NCBI GenBank assembly: GCA_002102825.1 | Contig: DABJ01000029.1 | Location: 84,858 to 115,972, forward strand | Direction of reading: 5' to 3' | Source: Candidatus Gastranaerophilales bacterium HUM_12 | GTDB taxonomy: Bacteria > Cyanobacteriota > Vampirovibrionia > Gastranaerophilales > Gastranaerophilaceae | DNA: 31,115 nucleotides | In this document: positions 1 to 7,702 of the stretch, piece after piece | Numbering within the stretch: position 1 is the stretch's first letter | Layout of the letters: every line of letters starts with the position of its first letter | Position numbers and translations under genes: made by a program | The notes under the pieces: generated by a model | Seen by the model: the letters and a program-made list of their open reading frames with translations, nothing else | Told to the model about the DNA's origin: nothing | Database searches by the model: none

Positions 1-21
1 GCGGAAGTTTTCAACTTCTGC
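1..21 (-). terminator. Probable terminator of the first operon, cut by the window edge
   Basis: The arms GCGGAAGTT (1-9) and AACTTCTGC (13-21) form a hairpin with one G-U pair, 12 nt beyond the stop codon of the minus-strand TPR gene. The expected T-run would lie outside the window, so the call rests on the stem and its position only. Confidence 0.5.
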
Positions 22-32
22 CTCTATTAGTA

Positions 33-605
33 TTAATTTGCATTCTGCAATTCGTAAACTAACTTTTGAATATGCTGTTTTACAGCAGGAGTAATTACAA
101 GATTTGGTTCAGACATCGCAAATTCATCAAACGTAATTACGGCTTTTTTCTTATTCCCGAGTTGTTCATACAAAAGCCCAACCATTATTTTATTTAAAGG
201 ATTTGAACCGTTTGACTTGTAGTAACTAAGGCGATTTTGAGCTTGCCCTAGTTTTTTATAACATTCTGCCAAATTTTGATAATATTCAAAATTCAAACTA
301 TATTGAACCACAGCATTGTGAAAACAATCCAACGCCAATTCAGGATATCCTATAGTCATATAAACTTTACCCAAATTATTGAAATATACAGCAGTTGCTT
401 GCTTTTTAGGATTTAAAGTTATTGCCATTTTAAATTCTTGAATTGCAGCATAATAGCATTTTTCTTCAACATACATTACTCCTTTGTTGTTGTGATCAAA
501 TGCATTTTTCTCCGGATCAATCACATAAGTTGCAATGGTTCCACCTGCTGCAAAAACCGGAGCTTTCAATAAAAGTATGAAAAGTAATATAAAAAATTTC
601 TTCAT
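33..605 (-). CDS. Exported TPR-repeat protein (190 aa)
   Basis: The N-terminus MKKFFILLFILLLKAPVFA is a typical Sec signal peptide with a likely cut after residue 19-20, so the protein is probably periplasmic. Residues about 35-160 hold roughly three to four degenerate TPR units with the usual pattern (NNKGVMYVEEKCYYAAIQEF, YFNNLGKVYMTIGYPELALD). TPRs mediate protein-protein contacts and no catalytic domain is visible. It is the last gene of a four-gene minus-strand operon. It starts 23 nt after the MBL hydrolase stop and has CAGGA upstream of the ATG. A partner or scaffold role for the two neighbouring hydrolases is inference. Confidence 0.85.
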   Translation of the reverse strand: MKKFFILLFILLLKAPVFAAGGTIATYVIDPEKNAFDHNNKGVMYVEEKCYYAAIQEFKMAITLNPKKQATAVYFNNLGKVYMTIGYPELALDCFHNAVVQYSLNFEYYQNLAECYKKLGQAQNRLSYYKSNGSNPLNKIMVGLLYEQLGNKKKAVITFDEFAMSEPNLVITPAVKQHIQKLVYELQNAN

Positions 606-628
606 TTAATATCCTGTTTAATTATATT

Positions 629-1549
629 TTATTGAATATCAAATTCTAAACCCTCGTATGACAACTGAACATTTTTAAAATTAGTTGTGTAATGTTCTTT
701 AATTCGATTTAATTTAATATCATCATAACTTGGGTCATAATGGAAAAATACAAGATTTTTAGCATTTGTTTGTTTCATAGTTTCAACAGCCATATCAAAC
801 GTTGAATGACCGTAACCCTGTTTTGGTGAATACGGATTCAAATAATCTTCTGTTGTGTATTGAGAGTCATGAATCAACAAATCACAATCTTTTGCAAACC
901 TGATAAACTTTTTATCACCACCCAAATAACATTCCTTATCTGTTGCATAAACCAAAGATTTATTTTTGTATGTAATTTTATAAATCATAACACCATCTTG
1001 CGGGTGAACATAAGACTTGTAAAAAGTAATCAAAACATCATCACCATCAACCTGTGTTCCGTTAGGCACAAGCATTGGTTTTTGACCTTTTTTCAAAATT
1101 ATTGATTGCTCATCATTCAAATTATGAATATCGAATTTACAAGCAATATCTCCTAAATCAAGAGGGAAAGTTTTCCCAAAAATCAATTCCGACAAATTTT
1201 TAGAAAGGTCAGAAGTTTGATTTCCATCGCCAAAAATTTCAATTTCTGTTGACTTAATATGAAGTGGTTTGAAAAAAGTCAACCCAAGCAAATGGTCTTG
1301 GTGAATATGAGAAACAAGAACAACCGCCTTCATAGGCTCTCTTTTGTCGGGTGTAACACCGGACGCAATATATTTTTCTAACAACTCGTCCCCGACATTA
1401 ACAATACCTGTTCCGGCATCTAAAATAATCAAATGCCCGCCGACATTAACTTCAACACACGAAGTATTTCCACCGTATTGCAAAAAATTTTTATTCGCAA
1501 CAGGAAAACTGCCTCTAACACCTCTAAATTTAACTTTAAAATCGCTCAT
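629..1549 (-). CDS. MBL-fold metallo-hydrolase (306 aa)
   Basis: This is a metallo-beta-lactamase fold hydrolase of the PhnP/RNase Z-like type. The N-terminus has the family start KVKFRGVRGSFP and a GGNTSC segment. The metal-binding motif HIHQDH lies at residues 81-86. Later metal-site segments are visible as HDSQY and GHST, followed by FFHYDP near the C-terminus. Such enzymes cleave phosphodiester or related bonds (cyclic nucleotides, RNA ends) with two metal ions, and the substrate cannot be told from sequence. There is no signal peptide, so it is probably cytoplasmic. GAGGG sits 8 nt before the ATG. It is the third gene of the operon, 18 nt after the metallophosphoesterase. Confidence 0.88.
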   Translation of the reverse strand: MSDFKVKFRGVRGSFPVANKNFLQYGGNTSCVEVNVGGHLIILDAGTGIVNVGDELLEKYIASGVTPDKREPMKAVVLVSHIHQDHLLGLTFFKPLHIKSTEIEIFGDGNQTSDLSKNLSELIFGKTFPLDLGDIACKFDIHNLNDEQSIILKKGQKPMLVPNGTQVDGDDVLITFYKSYVHPQDGVMIYKITYKNKSLVYATDKECYLGGDKKFIRFAKDCDLLIHDSQYTTEDYLNPYSPKQGYGHSTFDMAVETMKQTNAKNLVFFHYDPSYDDIKLNRIKEHYTTNFKNVQLSYEGLEFDIQ

Positions 1550-1567
1550 AATTTTAAGCCCTCAAAA

Positions 1568-2566
1568 TTATTTCTTTATTTCGTAAACTCCGGATTGGTC
1601 TTCAGAATTTCCGGCATAAATTGAACCCGTGAACACTAACAATTTAGCCATTTTTTGAATAGTTTTTTCTCTTGTTTCAACCCACTGCAAATCAAAAGTA
1701 ACTTTGTCCTTATAATTAGTTACAGTGACAATTCTAAACGCATTCGGATAAGAAACAAGCGCGGGAGTATTCACATACAACACATTATCGTGTTGAGTAA
1801 CTTTTGTTGCATGATAATGCCCCTGGAAAACTCCAATAGGATTTTTATAACTTTCAATCAAACTCATAACAGCAGTTGCATTTTTCAACTTGTGATTAGG
1901 ACTTGAAAACGGTTCAATGACAGGGACATGCATAAAAATTAACACTGTATCATTTTTGGATTTATCTAATTCTTTTTTCAACCATGCCAGTTGAGTCTCA
2001 TCAATCAAACCGTTTGAAGTTATTTGATTTGTAATAATATCATCTAACACAATCACTTTGTAACCTTTTTTAGGTTCAAATGAATAATATGGATTTTTGA
2101 AAGTAAAATTTTTGTTAGACTGACGAAGCATATCCAGATAAACAAGAGTTGTCAAATATCCGCCAACACATCTGTCATGGTTTCCGAATGCAAAATACCA
2201 CGGAGCATTAAGCTTTTCCAAATGAGGCAAAACAGCTCTCAATTCTTTTTCAAAAGGTTTGTCAATCAAATCACCTGTAATCATAGTGAAATCCAAATCT
2301 TTTTGTTCGTTTATTTGTTCAACCGCATCATCAAGAAGCCGTGGAGATTCTCCAATCATTTTGAATGTGGTATTAGAACCGTTTTCTAAGAAATGAACAT
2401 CACTCAAATGAACGAATTTTAAACTATCACCACCGCTATAAGCTTGCAACCCCCACACCATGCCGGCAGTTAAACAAATAGTAATTACGGTATTCAATAG
2501 TTTAGTTAAAAAATTTTCTTTTTTTGCTCGGGGATTTCGTTTTTTATTCTTGTACATCTTTTTCAT
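1568..2566 (-). CDS. Membrane-anchored calcineurin-like metallophosphoesterase (332 aa)
   Basis: All core motifs of the two-metal calcineurin-like phosphoesterase fold are present: DVH (D56, H58), GD (D99), GNHD (N129, H130), H213, and GHYH (H250, H252). Related bacterial enzymes hydrolyse cyclic nucleotides (CpdA type), nucleotides or phospholipid headgroups. The first 18 residues are strongly basic and are followed by a hydrophobic segment at about 20-40, so the protein is an N-in single-span membrane protein with its catalytic domain probably outside the cytoplasm. The start overlaps the upstream TPR gene by 23 nt, indicating translational coupling. An ATG three codons downstream is an alternative start. 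Confidence 0.88.
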   Translation of the reverse strand: MKKMYKNKKRNPRAKKENFLTKLLNTVITICLTAGMVWGLQAYSGGDSLKFVHLSDVHFLENGSNTTFKMIGESPRLLDDAVEQINEQKDLDFTMITGDLIDKPFEKELRAVLPHLEKLNAPWYFAFGNHDRCVGGYLTTLVYLDMLRQSNKNFTFKNPYYSFEPKKGYKVIVLDDIITNQITSNGLIDETQLAWLKKELDKSKNDTVLIFMHVPVIEPFSSPNHKLKNATAVMSLIESYKNPIGVFQGHYHATKVTQHDNVLYVNTPALVSYPNAFRIVTVTNYKDKVTFDLQWVETREKTIQKMAKLLVFTGSIYAGNSEDQSGVYEIKK

Positions 2567-3470
2567 TATTGTTTTCCAATATTTCTTTTATTTCATTATA
2601 TTTGTTTTCAAGGTATTCGTCATCATCAGAGAGTATGATTGCTTTGTCAATATTCATCAATGCGCTCATATAATCCTGTTTTGCAATATCACATAAGCCC
2701 ATATATTCATATATTTTTGAAGTTTGAATATCTGATAACAATTCAGTAAAAAGTTTTTTAGATTCTGTATAATTACCCTCTTTGTACAAAATTTTTGCTT
2801 TATCAAAACGATATTCCGGACAGTCATTCAACTCAATAGCCTTGTCGTTATCACTTTTTGACTCGTCTAGCATGCCAAGAGAAAACTCTGCACGAGATTT
2901 CACCGCATAGGCCAAATCATCATTTGGATTTAAAGATAAATATTTGTCGATTGGGTTTATTACAGAGTCAAATTTCCCGATATCATAAAGAACAATTGCA
3001 GAAGCTAAAAATGCTTGAGCAAAATCCGGACGTAATGAAACCGCACTATTATAAGAATCTATAGCTTTTTGGTAATCGTGTTTTAATCTGTAAAAATTTC
3101 CTAAATAATAATATGCCAAATATCCATTCTCACCTTGAGTGGCACTTGTTAGTGCTGACAATTCCATTTGTTCATCGCCAATTCTTTTGTATTCTTGCGC
3201 TTGTTTCACTTGTGGATTAACAGCTTCGACAAAAGATTTTTTATCTTTAGAAATTACGTGAGTCAAACCTTTTTTCAAATCTTGAACTTGCTTGTTATTT
3301 GGATTTATAGATAAAATTTTGTCTAAATACTCCATAGCCTTGTTATAATCACCCATAACACAATAATTTGAAGCGATATCAAGATAATCATCTTCAATTT
3401 CACTTGCAAAAACAGGTGTAACAATACCTACCAAAGATATAAGAATAATGGATAGTAACAACTTTTTCAT
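2544..3470 (-). CDS. Exported TPR-repeat protein (308 aa)
   Basis: I place the start at 3470, where MKKLLLSIILISLVGIV begins a clear signal peptide ending at PVFA (cut about residue 22-23). A longer open frame to 3569 runs through the promoter and lacks a start signal. The mature protein is about six to seven TPR units (for example YYYLGNFYRLKHDYQKAIDS, residues about 120-140). It leads the operon TPR - metallophosphoesterase - MBL hydrolase - TPR. There is no Shine-Dalgarno. A perfect TATAAT ends 6 nt before the ATG, so the mRNA is probably leaderless. Its molecular partner is unknown. Confidence 0.87.
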   Translation of the reverse strand: MKKLLLSIILISLVGIVTPVFASEIEDDYLDIASNYCVMGDYNKAMEYLDKILSINPNNKQVQDLKKGLTHVISKDKKSFVEAVNPQVKQAQEYKRIGDEQMELSALTSATQGENGYLAYYYLGNFYRLKHDYQKAIDSYNSAVSLRPDFAQAFLASAIVLYDIGKFDSVINPIDKYLSLNPNDDLAYAVKSRAEFSLGMLDESKSDNDKAIELNDCPEYRFDKAKILYKEGNYTESKKLFTELLSDIQTSKIYEYMGLCDIAKQDYMSALMNIDKAIILSDDDEYLENKYNEIKEILENNNEKDVQE

Positions 3471-3476
3471 ACTGAG

Positions 3477-3485
3477 ATTATAGCA
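3477..3485 (-). promoter_or_regulatory. Extended -10 promoter giving a predicted leaderless operon mRNA
   Basis: On the minus strand TGCTATAAT (TGn plus perfect TATAAT, 3482-3477) is followed by CTCAGT and then the ATG at 3470. With a normal 6-nt discriminator the A of ATG is the predicted +1. No good -35 is seen, as expected for an extended -10. Confidence 0.65.
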
Positions 3486-3499
3486 TAAATCTGAAAAAG

Positions 3500-3523
3500 A
3501 AGTTGAGCTATCGCCCAACTTCT
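3500..3523 (-). terminator. Hairpin terminator just upstream of the operon promoter
   Basis: The arms GAAGTTGAGC and GCCCAACTTC (plus-strand reading) pair over 10 bp with one mismatch or wobble around a 4-nt loop. On the minus strand the hairpin is followed by TTTTT, so it can stop minus-strand transcripts. It sits directly before the extended -10 of the exported TPR gene. It could insulate that promoter from antisense transcription coming through mnmA, or alternatively act as an operator. Confidence 0.5.
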
Positions 3524-3597
3524 TAATTTTAATTACTTTGCAATATGGAATTAAAAAAAATATTGTCATTTTTACACTTCTTAAAGTATTTTTAACT

Positions 3598-3603
3598 TAT
3601 AAT
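3598..3603 (+). promoter_or_regulatory. Probable -10 box of mnmA
   Basis: A perfect TATAAT lies 22 nt before the mnmA ATG, leaving room for a short leader with AAGGA at 3611-3615. No convincing -35 is seen at 17 nt spacing. Confidence 0.4.
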
Positions 3604-3625
3604 TAACAAAAAGGATAAAAGAAAC

Positions 3626-4678
3626 ATGGAAGCAAATAAAAAAATAGCAGTAGTAGCAATGAGTGGTGGGGTTGATAGTTCGGTAACAGCACTCCTTTTG
3701 CAACAAAAAGGATACGAGGTCATTGGAATTACCGGCAAAATGGTAAACACTCCAAGTGCTGATACAATCTGTCAAAACGCACAAAAAGTTGCAGACAAAT
3801 TGAACATTAAACTACATATCCTAGATGTATGTGACAAATTTCAAAAACATGTTATTGATTATTTCGAATATTCATATAAATGTGGCAAAACCCCAAACCC
3901 ATGTATTGTTTGCAATCAATTTGTTAAATGGGGAGAAATTTTTGACTATGCAATAAATATTCTCCATGCAGATATCTTTGCAACAGGACACTATGCAGAT
4001 ATTCGTGAGCAAGACGGATATTTTAAATTGTTTCCGGCAAAAGATTCTCACAAAGACCAACTTTATTTTTTGTATCGTTTAGGTCAAAAAGAATTATCAA
4101 AAACTGTTTTTCCTCTATATGATTATGACAAATCACAAGTCCGACAAATGGCTATAGATTATGATTTACCCCCAAAATCATCAAAAGAAAGTCAAGATAT
4201 CTGCTTTATACAAAAGCCAAATACAACAAAAAAATACCTAACAGATAAATTTGGCGAAATGGACGGAAATTTTGTAGAAATTTCTACAGGGAAAAAACTC
4301 GGAACTCACAAAGGACACTACTTATACACTATTGGACAACGCAAAGGAATTGGTATTGCTGCGCCTTACCCTCTTTACGTAATTGATATTGATGCCGAGA
4401 AAAATATCGTTTATTTAGGCAAAAAAGAAGACGATGTTAGAAAAAGTCTTGTAATAGAAAACCTTAATTTTTCATACCCACAAGCAGAAAAAGAATTTGA
4501 CGCAATGGTAAAAATCAGATACAACATGCAAGCTAAAAAGGCTCGTATAAAAATTCTTGATGACAAAGCCGAAATTGAATTTTACGATTCTGTGAACTCA
4601 ATCACTGCAGGACAAGCAGGTGTCATTTATGATTTAAATGACGGTCACTTAATCGGTGGTGGAGAAATTATTTATTAA
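3626..4678 (+). CDS. mnmA: tRNA-specific 2-thiouridylase MnmA (350 aa)
   Basis: MnmA puts sulfur on C2 of U34 in tRNAs for Lys, Glu and Gln, using ATP to adenylate the base and a cysteine persulfide relay. The PP-loop SGGVDSS is at residues 13-19. The segment NPCIVCN contains the expected nucleophile C96. SQDICF carries the second catalytic cysteine, C193. The region around TIGQRKGIG and the C-terminal beta-barrel (TAGQAGVIYD) are typical, and the length matches the family. The start has AAGGA 10 nt upstream. It is convergent with the next gene, with the two stop codons sharing TTAA at 4675-4678. Confidence 0.96.
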   Translation: MEANKKIAVVAMSGGVDSSVTALLLQQKGYEVIGITGKMVNTPSADTICQNAQKVADKLNIKLHILDVCDKFQKHVIDYFEYSYKCGKTPNPCIVCNQFVKWGEIFDYAINILHADIFATGHYADIREQDGYFKLFPAKDSHKDQLYFLYRLGQKELSKTVFPLYDYDKSQVRQMAIDYDLPPKSSKESQDICFIQKPNTTKKYLTDKFGEMDGNFVEISTGKKLGTHKGHYLYTIGQRKGIGIAAPYPLYVIDIDAEKNIVYLGKKEDDVRKSLVIENLNFSYPQAEKEFDAMVKIRYNMQAKKARIKILDDKAEIEFYDSVNSITAGQAGVIYDLNDGHLIGGGEIIY

Positions 4679-5985
4679 ATCACACGAATCGGAGGATTTA
4701 CTATCTCTGCTTCAACTCTTTCTTTAATTGCGCCAATCGGTTCATAATACGGAGATACCGTCATAATTTTTGCCGCAATATCCGGATAATAATAAATAAA
4801 TCTCAATTCACTTGTTGTCAAAGGTTTTTGAGTGTGAACGTTCGCATACCTTGCGAGTTCCAAGATATTTCTTGCTTCGTGTTCATCTTTAAACTCAATT
4901 TCAAGATTATTATAAACGTTTCTGAAGCCTTTAATCCCACCGTATTCACCAGTTGTAATCATTCTACCTGTTTCAATAATCTCAGGTTCGCCTCTTCCAA
5001 GTTCTTCAAAATCGTAAAGTTCGTAATTTCTTCTATCTTTCAATGCCCCATCTGCGTGGATTCCTGACTCGTGAGCAAAAGCATTGTCCCCAACAGCAGG
5101 CTGATTTATCGGAATATTAACTCCAAAAGCATAAGCAGTGTATTTTGCCAAGTGCCATGCTCTATCTAGTCTAATATTTTCGTCAATTTGATATTTGCCT
5201 TTAAATCCTGCTGATTTTAGACAAGCTAAAAGACAAGAAACTAAATCCGCATTTCCTGCTCTTTCTCCCATTCCATTGATTGCAGTATTGATATAAGCAT
5301 CAACACCAGCATCAATTGCAGCTCTTGCACCCATCACAGAACATGCCGTTGCCATTCCCAAATCATTATGGAAATGAAGTTCAATTGGCATTTGAGTTTC
5401 TTTTGCAATTCTAAAAATTCTATTATAAGTTGTTTGAGGATCTTCGTAACCCAAAGTATCGCAATATCTAAATCTGTCAGCACCGGATTTTTTAGCCTCT
5501 TTTGCATATTCTATAAGAAATTCAATATTGCTCCTTGAAGCATCTTCAGCATTCACTCCAACTATTTTTGCACCCTTATCTTTTGCACATTCAACAGCTT
5601 CTTTTGTCATGAAAATAATATCCTCAGGAGTTTTCTTGCCTAAATATTTGCCCTGAATCATTTGTTCGGAAGTTGATTGGGATAAATTCACATATTGCAA
5701 ATTCGGAACATTTTTAAATGACAACTCAACATCTGCTGCCATTCCTCGCATCCAACCAGATAATTTTGTCGTTCTTATGGCCTGTCTTTTGACAAGTTCC
5801 AAATTCCCATTCAAATAATTTATCTCATGCTGAGTTGTTGGAAACCCAAATTCTGACTGAGTAATTCCCATATCGTCAAGCATTAAATTTATAATTGTTT
5901 TTTCTAATTTTGCCAACCCTAAACGTGAAGTTTGAACTCCATCTCTATTTGTTACATCAACAAAATATATTCTGTTATTTGCCAT
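4675..5985 (-). CDS. HMGL-like acyltransferase, homocitrate/isopropylmalate-synthase-like (436 aa)
   Basis: This is a DRE-TIM (HMGL-like) barrel enzyme that condenses acetyl-CoA or a related acyl-CoA with a 2-oxoacid. Visible motifs are FVDVTNRDGVQ near the N-terminus (R14, D15), LHFHNDLGMA (metal ligands H204, H206), NGMGERAGNADL and AFAHESGIHADG. The NRDGVQ variant and the short C-terminus without a leucine-binding regulatory domain resemble homocitrate-synthase-like rather than LeuA proteins. The ATG at 5985 is chosen because it has AGGAGG upstream. A TTG-started extension to 6024 would read through the promoter. No other leucine, lysine or nitrogenase gene is nearby, so the substrate is unknown. 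Confidence 0.85.
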   Translation of the reverse strand: MANNRIYFVDVTNRDGVQTSRLGLAKLEKTIINLMLDDMGITQSEFGFPTTQHEINYLNGNLELVKRQAIRTTKLSGWMRGMAADVELSFKNVPNLQYVNLSQSTSEQMIQGKYLGKKTPEDIIFMTKEAVECAKDKGAKIVGVNAEDASRSNIEFLIEYAKEAKKSGADRFRYCDTLGYEDPQTTYNRIFRIAKETQMPIELHFHNDLGMATACSVMGARAAIDAGVDAYINTAINGMGERAGNADLVSCLLACLKSAGFKGKYQIDENIRLDRAWHLAKYTAYAFGVNIPINQPAVGDNAFAHESGIHADGALKDRRNYELYDFEELGRGEPEIIETGRMITTGEYGGIKGFRNVYNNLEIEFKDEHEARNILELARYANVHTQKPLTTSELRFIYYYPDIAAKIMTVSPYYEPIGAIKERVEAEIVNPPIRVI

Positions 5986-6013
5986 ATAAAACCTGTCCCT
6001 CCTAATACGTTCT

Positions 6014-6019
6014 ATTATA
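6014..6019 (-). promoter_or_regulatory. -10 box of the homocitrate-synthase-like gene
   Basis: A perfect TATAAT on the minus strand puts +1 near 6007, just upstream of the AGGAGG ribosome site and the ATG at 5985. Its position inside the longer open frame argues for the shorter protein. The -35 is weak. Confidence 0.55.
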
Positions 6020-6088
6020 CACAAAATTTCTTAATTAACTTGCTTTTTTACATAAAATTAATTACAATACTTGTTAAAGAGCGATATT

Positions 6089-7690
6089 ATGACTATGAAA
6101 AATGAAACAAAAACACTGGATAAAAAAATTAAAAAAGAGATTAAAACCGGAAACGTAAAATCAGCAATTGAATTATGTCAAATCGGGTTACAAAAAGATC
6201 CTACCAATGCAGATTTACACTTGCGTTTAGGGGATTTATATCTAGCTTGGCACTTGGATATTTATTCATCTTGCCAATACATTGATGAAGCAATTACAGA
6301 ATACCAAATTGCATTAGAATCATACATTGATTCTTACGAAATTTACTACAAAATCGGTGTTGCTCAATTCTACAAAGGTGATTTAGACAAGGCCATAAAT
6401 TATTTTGAAAACGCAATTAAAAAGAATTCAAAATATGCAAAAGCTTATTATATGTTAGCTGAAACTTACACTAAAAAAGTAAGATTTTTAGATGCGGAAA
6501 TCAACGTAAAAAAAGCAATCAAATATCAACCTTTTGCAAGTTCAAGAGCACATTTCTTGTTACATAATTTATATAAAGTTTCATCTTTCAGAGTATTAAA
6601 AAACAAAATTAAGTCAACCTATGAACTTATACTGTCTGCTTTAACTCTACCTTTCGACATTGAAGCAATGAAAAAAGTTAAAGAATCTTTGACATATATA
6701 AAATTCATGCCAGTTTTAATGAAAGGTTACATCAAAGTTCAATCAAACGGACTTGACGGTGCGATAGATACATACATTGATGCCGTTGACAAAGCCCCCG
6801 GGTTTGTTCCTCTATACTGCCTTTTAGGAGATATTTATTCTTCTTTAGGACAATTTGAAAACGCAATTACTGAATACAAAATGGCTATATGGTTAGATAG
6901 TTTAAATATTCCTGCATATCGTCATTTATGCAAAGCTTACGAAGATTTAGGCGATTATGACAATGCTATTGAAATTTATCAAAAGCTTATTCAAATTATG
7001 CCGAACATGCCTGAATTCCATTCAAATCTAGCAAACATTCTTTATGTTAAAGGTGATATTGATGCAGCTGTATCGCATTTCCAAACAGCAGTTACATTAA
7101 ACCCAAGCAAAGAATGGACAAGTGTCGTAAATCAAACTCTAGGATTTGTATTCCAAGAAGCAAAACAAGATTTAGATGCGGCTATTACATCTTATCAAAG
7201 CGCATATCTTCTAACCCCAGAGGATATCGACATCTACGTAAACCTTGGAAGTGCTTTCTACGACAAAGAAGATTATGACAACGCATTAACAGTTTACCGA
7301 AATGCGCTTGATCTTGACCCGCAAAACGCAAAAATTCACTGTAACTTAGGATTTTTATATTGGGGCAAAGGTGATACAGATGAAGCAATGAGAGAATACG
7401 AATATGCAATTCAATATGACAATAGTTATTCAATTGCATACAATAATCTGGGTGTAATTTATCTTGACGATTTAGGACGAGTAAAAGAAGCAATTGATAT
7501 GTTCAAAAAAGCAGTTGAGTATAATCCGAATTATGCACTTGCTCACTTCAATTTAGCTCGTTCAATCGCAATTACAGGTGACAAAATTGAAGCTGCTAAG
7601 TTATACCAAATTGCACAAGATGTAAACAAAATTACAAATGAGATTGACCCGCAAGACATTACTGACAAAATCAATGCATTATTTGATTAA
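6089..7690 (+). CDS. Cytoplasmic TPR-repeat protein (533 aa)
   Basis: The protein is almost entirely TPR units, about eleven to twelve in two blocks. The first block covers about residues 14-150 and the second about 220-525. They are separated by a less regular helical stretch that contains SALTLPFDIEAMKKV. Canonical units include LYCLLGDIYSSLGQFENAI and IYVNLGSAFYDKEDYDNAL. There is no signal peptide or membrane segment, so it should act in the cytoplasm as a docking scaffold. The ATG at 6089 follows AAAGAG by a normal distance. An in-frame TTG at 6071 and an ATG at 6095 are alternatives. It is convergent with the sensor kinase, with 12 nt between the stops. Confidence 0.85.
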   Translation: MTMKNETKTLDKKIKKEIKTGNVKSAIELCQIGLQKDPTNADLHLRLGDLYLAWHLDIYSSCQYIDEAITEYQIALESYIDSYEIYYKIGVAQFYKGDLDKAINYFENAIKKNSKYAKAYYMLAETYTKKVRFLDAEINVKKAIKYQPFASSRAHFLLHNLYKVSSFRVLKNKIKSTYELILSALTLPFDIEAMKKVKESLTYIKFMPVLMKGYIKVQSNGLDGAIDTYIDAVDKAPGFVPLYCLLGDIYSSLGQFENAITEYKMAIWLDSLNIPAYRHLCKAYEDLGDYDNAIEIYQKLIQIMPNMPEFHSNLANILYVKGDIDAAVSHFQTAVTLNPSKEWTSVVNQTLGFVFQEAKQDLDAAITSYQSAYLLTPEDIDIYVNLGSAFYDKEDYDNALTVYRNALDLDPQNAKIHCNLGFLYWGKGDTDEAMREYEYAIQYDNSYSIAYNNLGVIYLDDLGRVKEAIDMFKKAVEYNPNYALAHFNLARSIAITGDKIEAAKLYQIAQDVNKITNEIDPQDITDKINALFD

Positions 7691-7702
7691 AACTCCTAAG
7701 AC

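Noticed and set aside
1520..1549. F-x-G (KFRGVRG) at the N-terminus of the MBL hydrolase as another member of the tag group
   Set aside because: This segment is the conserved first strand of that MBL family, not a separable N-terminal lead.
3471..3569. N-terminal extension of the exported TPR protein
   Set aside because: It would place 33 residues before a clear signal peptide and would read through the hairpin and the extended -10 box.
7185..7493. 102-aa minus-strand frame inside the TPR gene
   Set aside because: It is a shadow of the repetitive TPR codons, with no start signal and Leu/His-rich nonsense composition.
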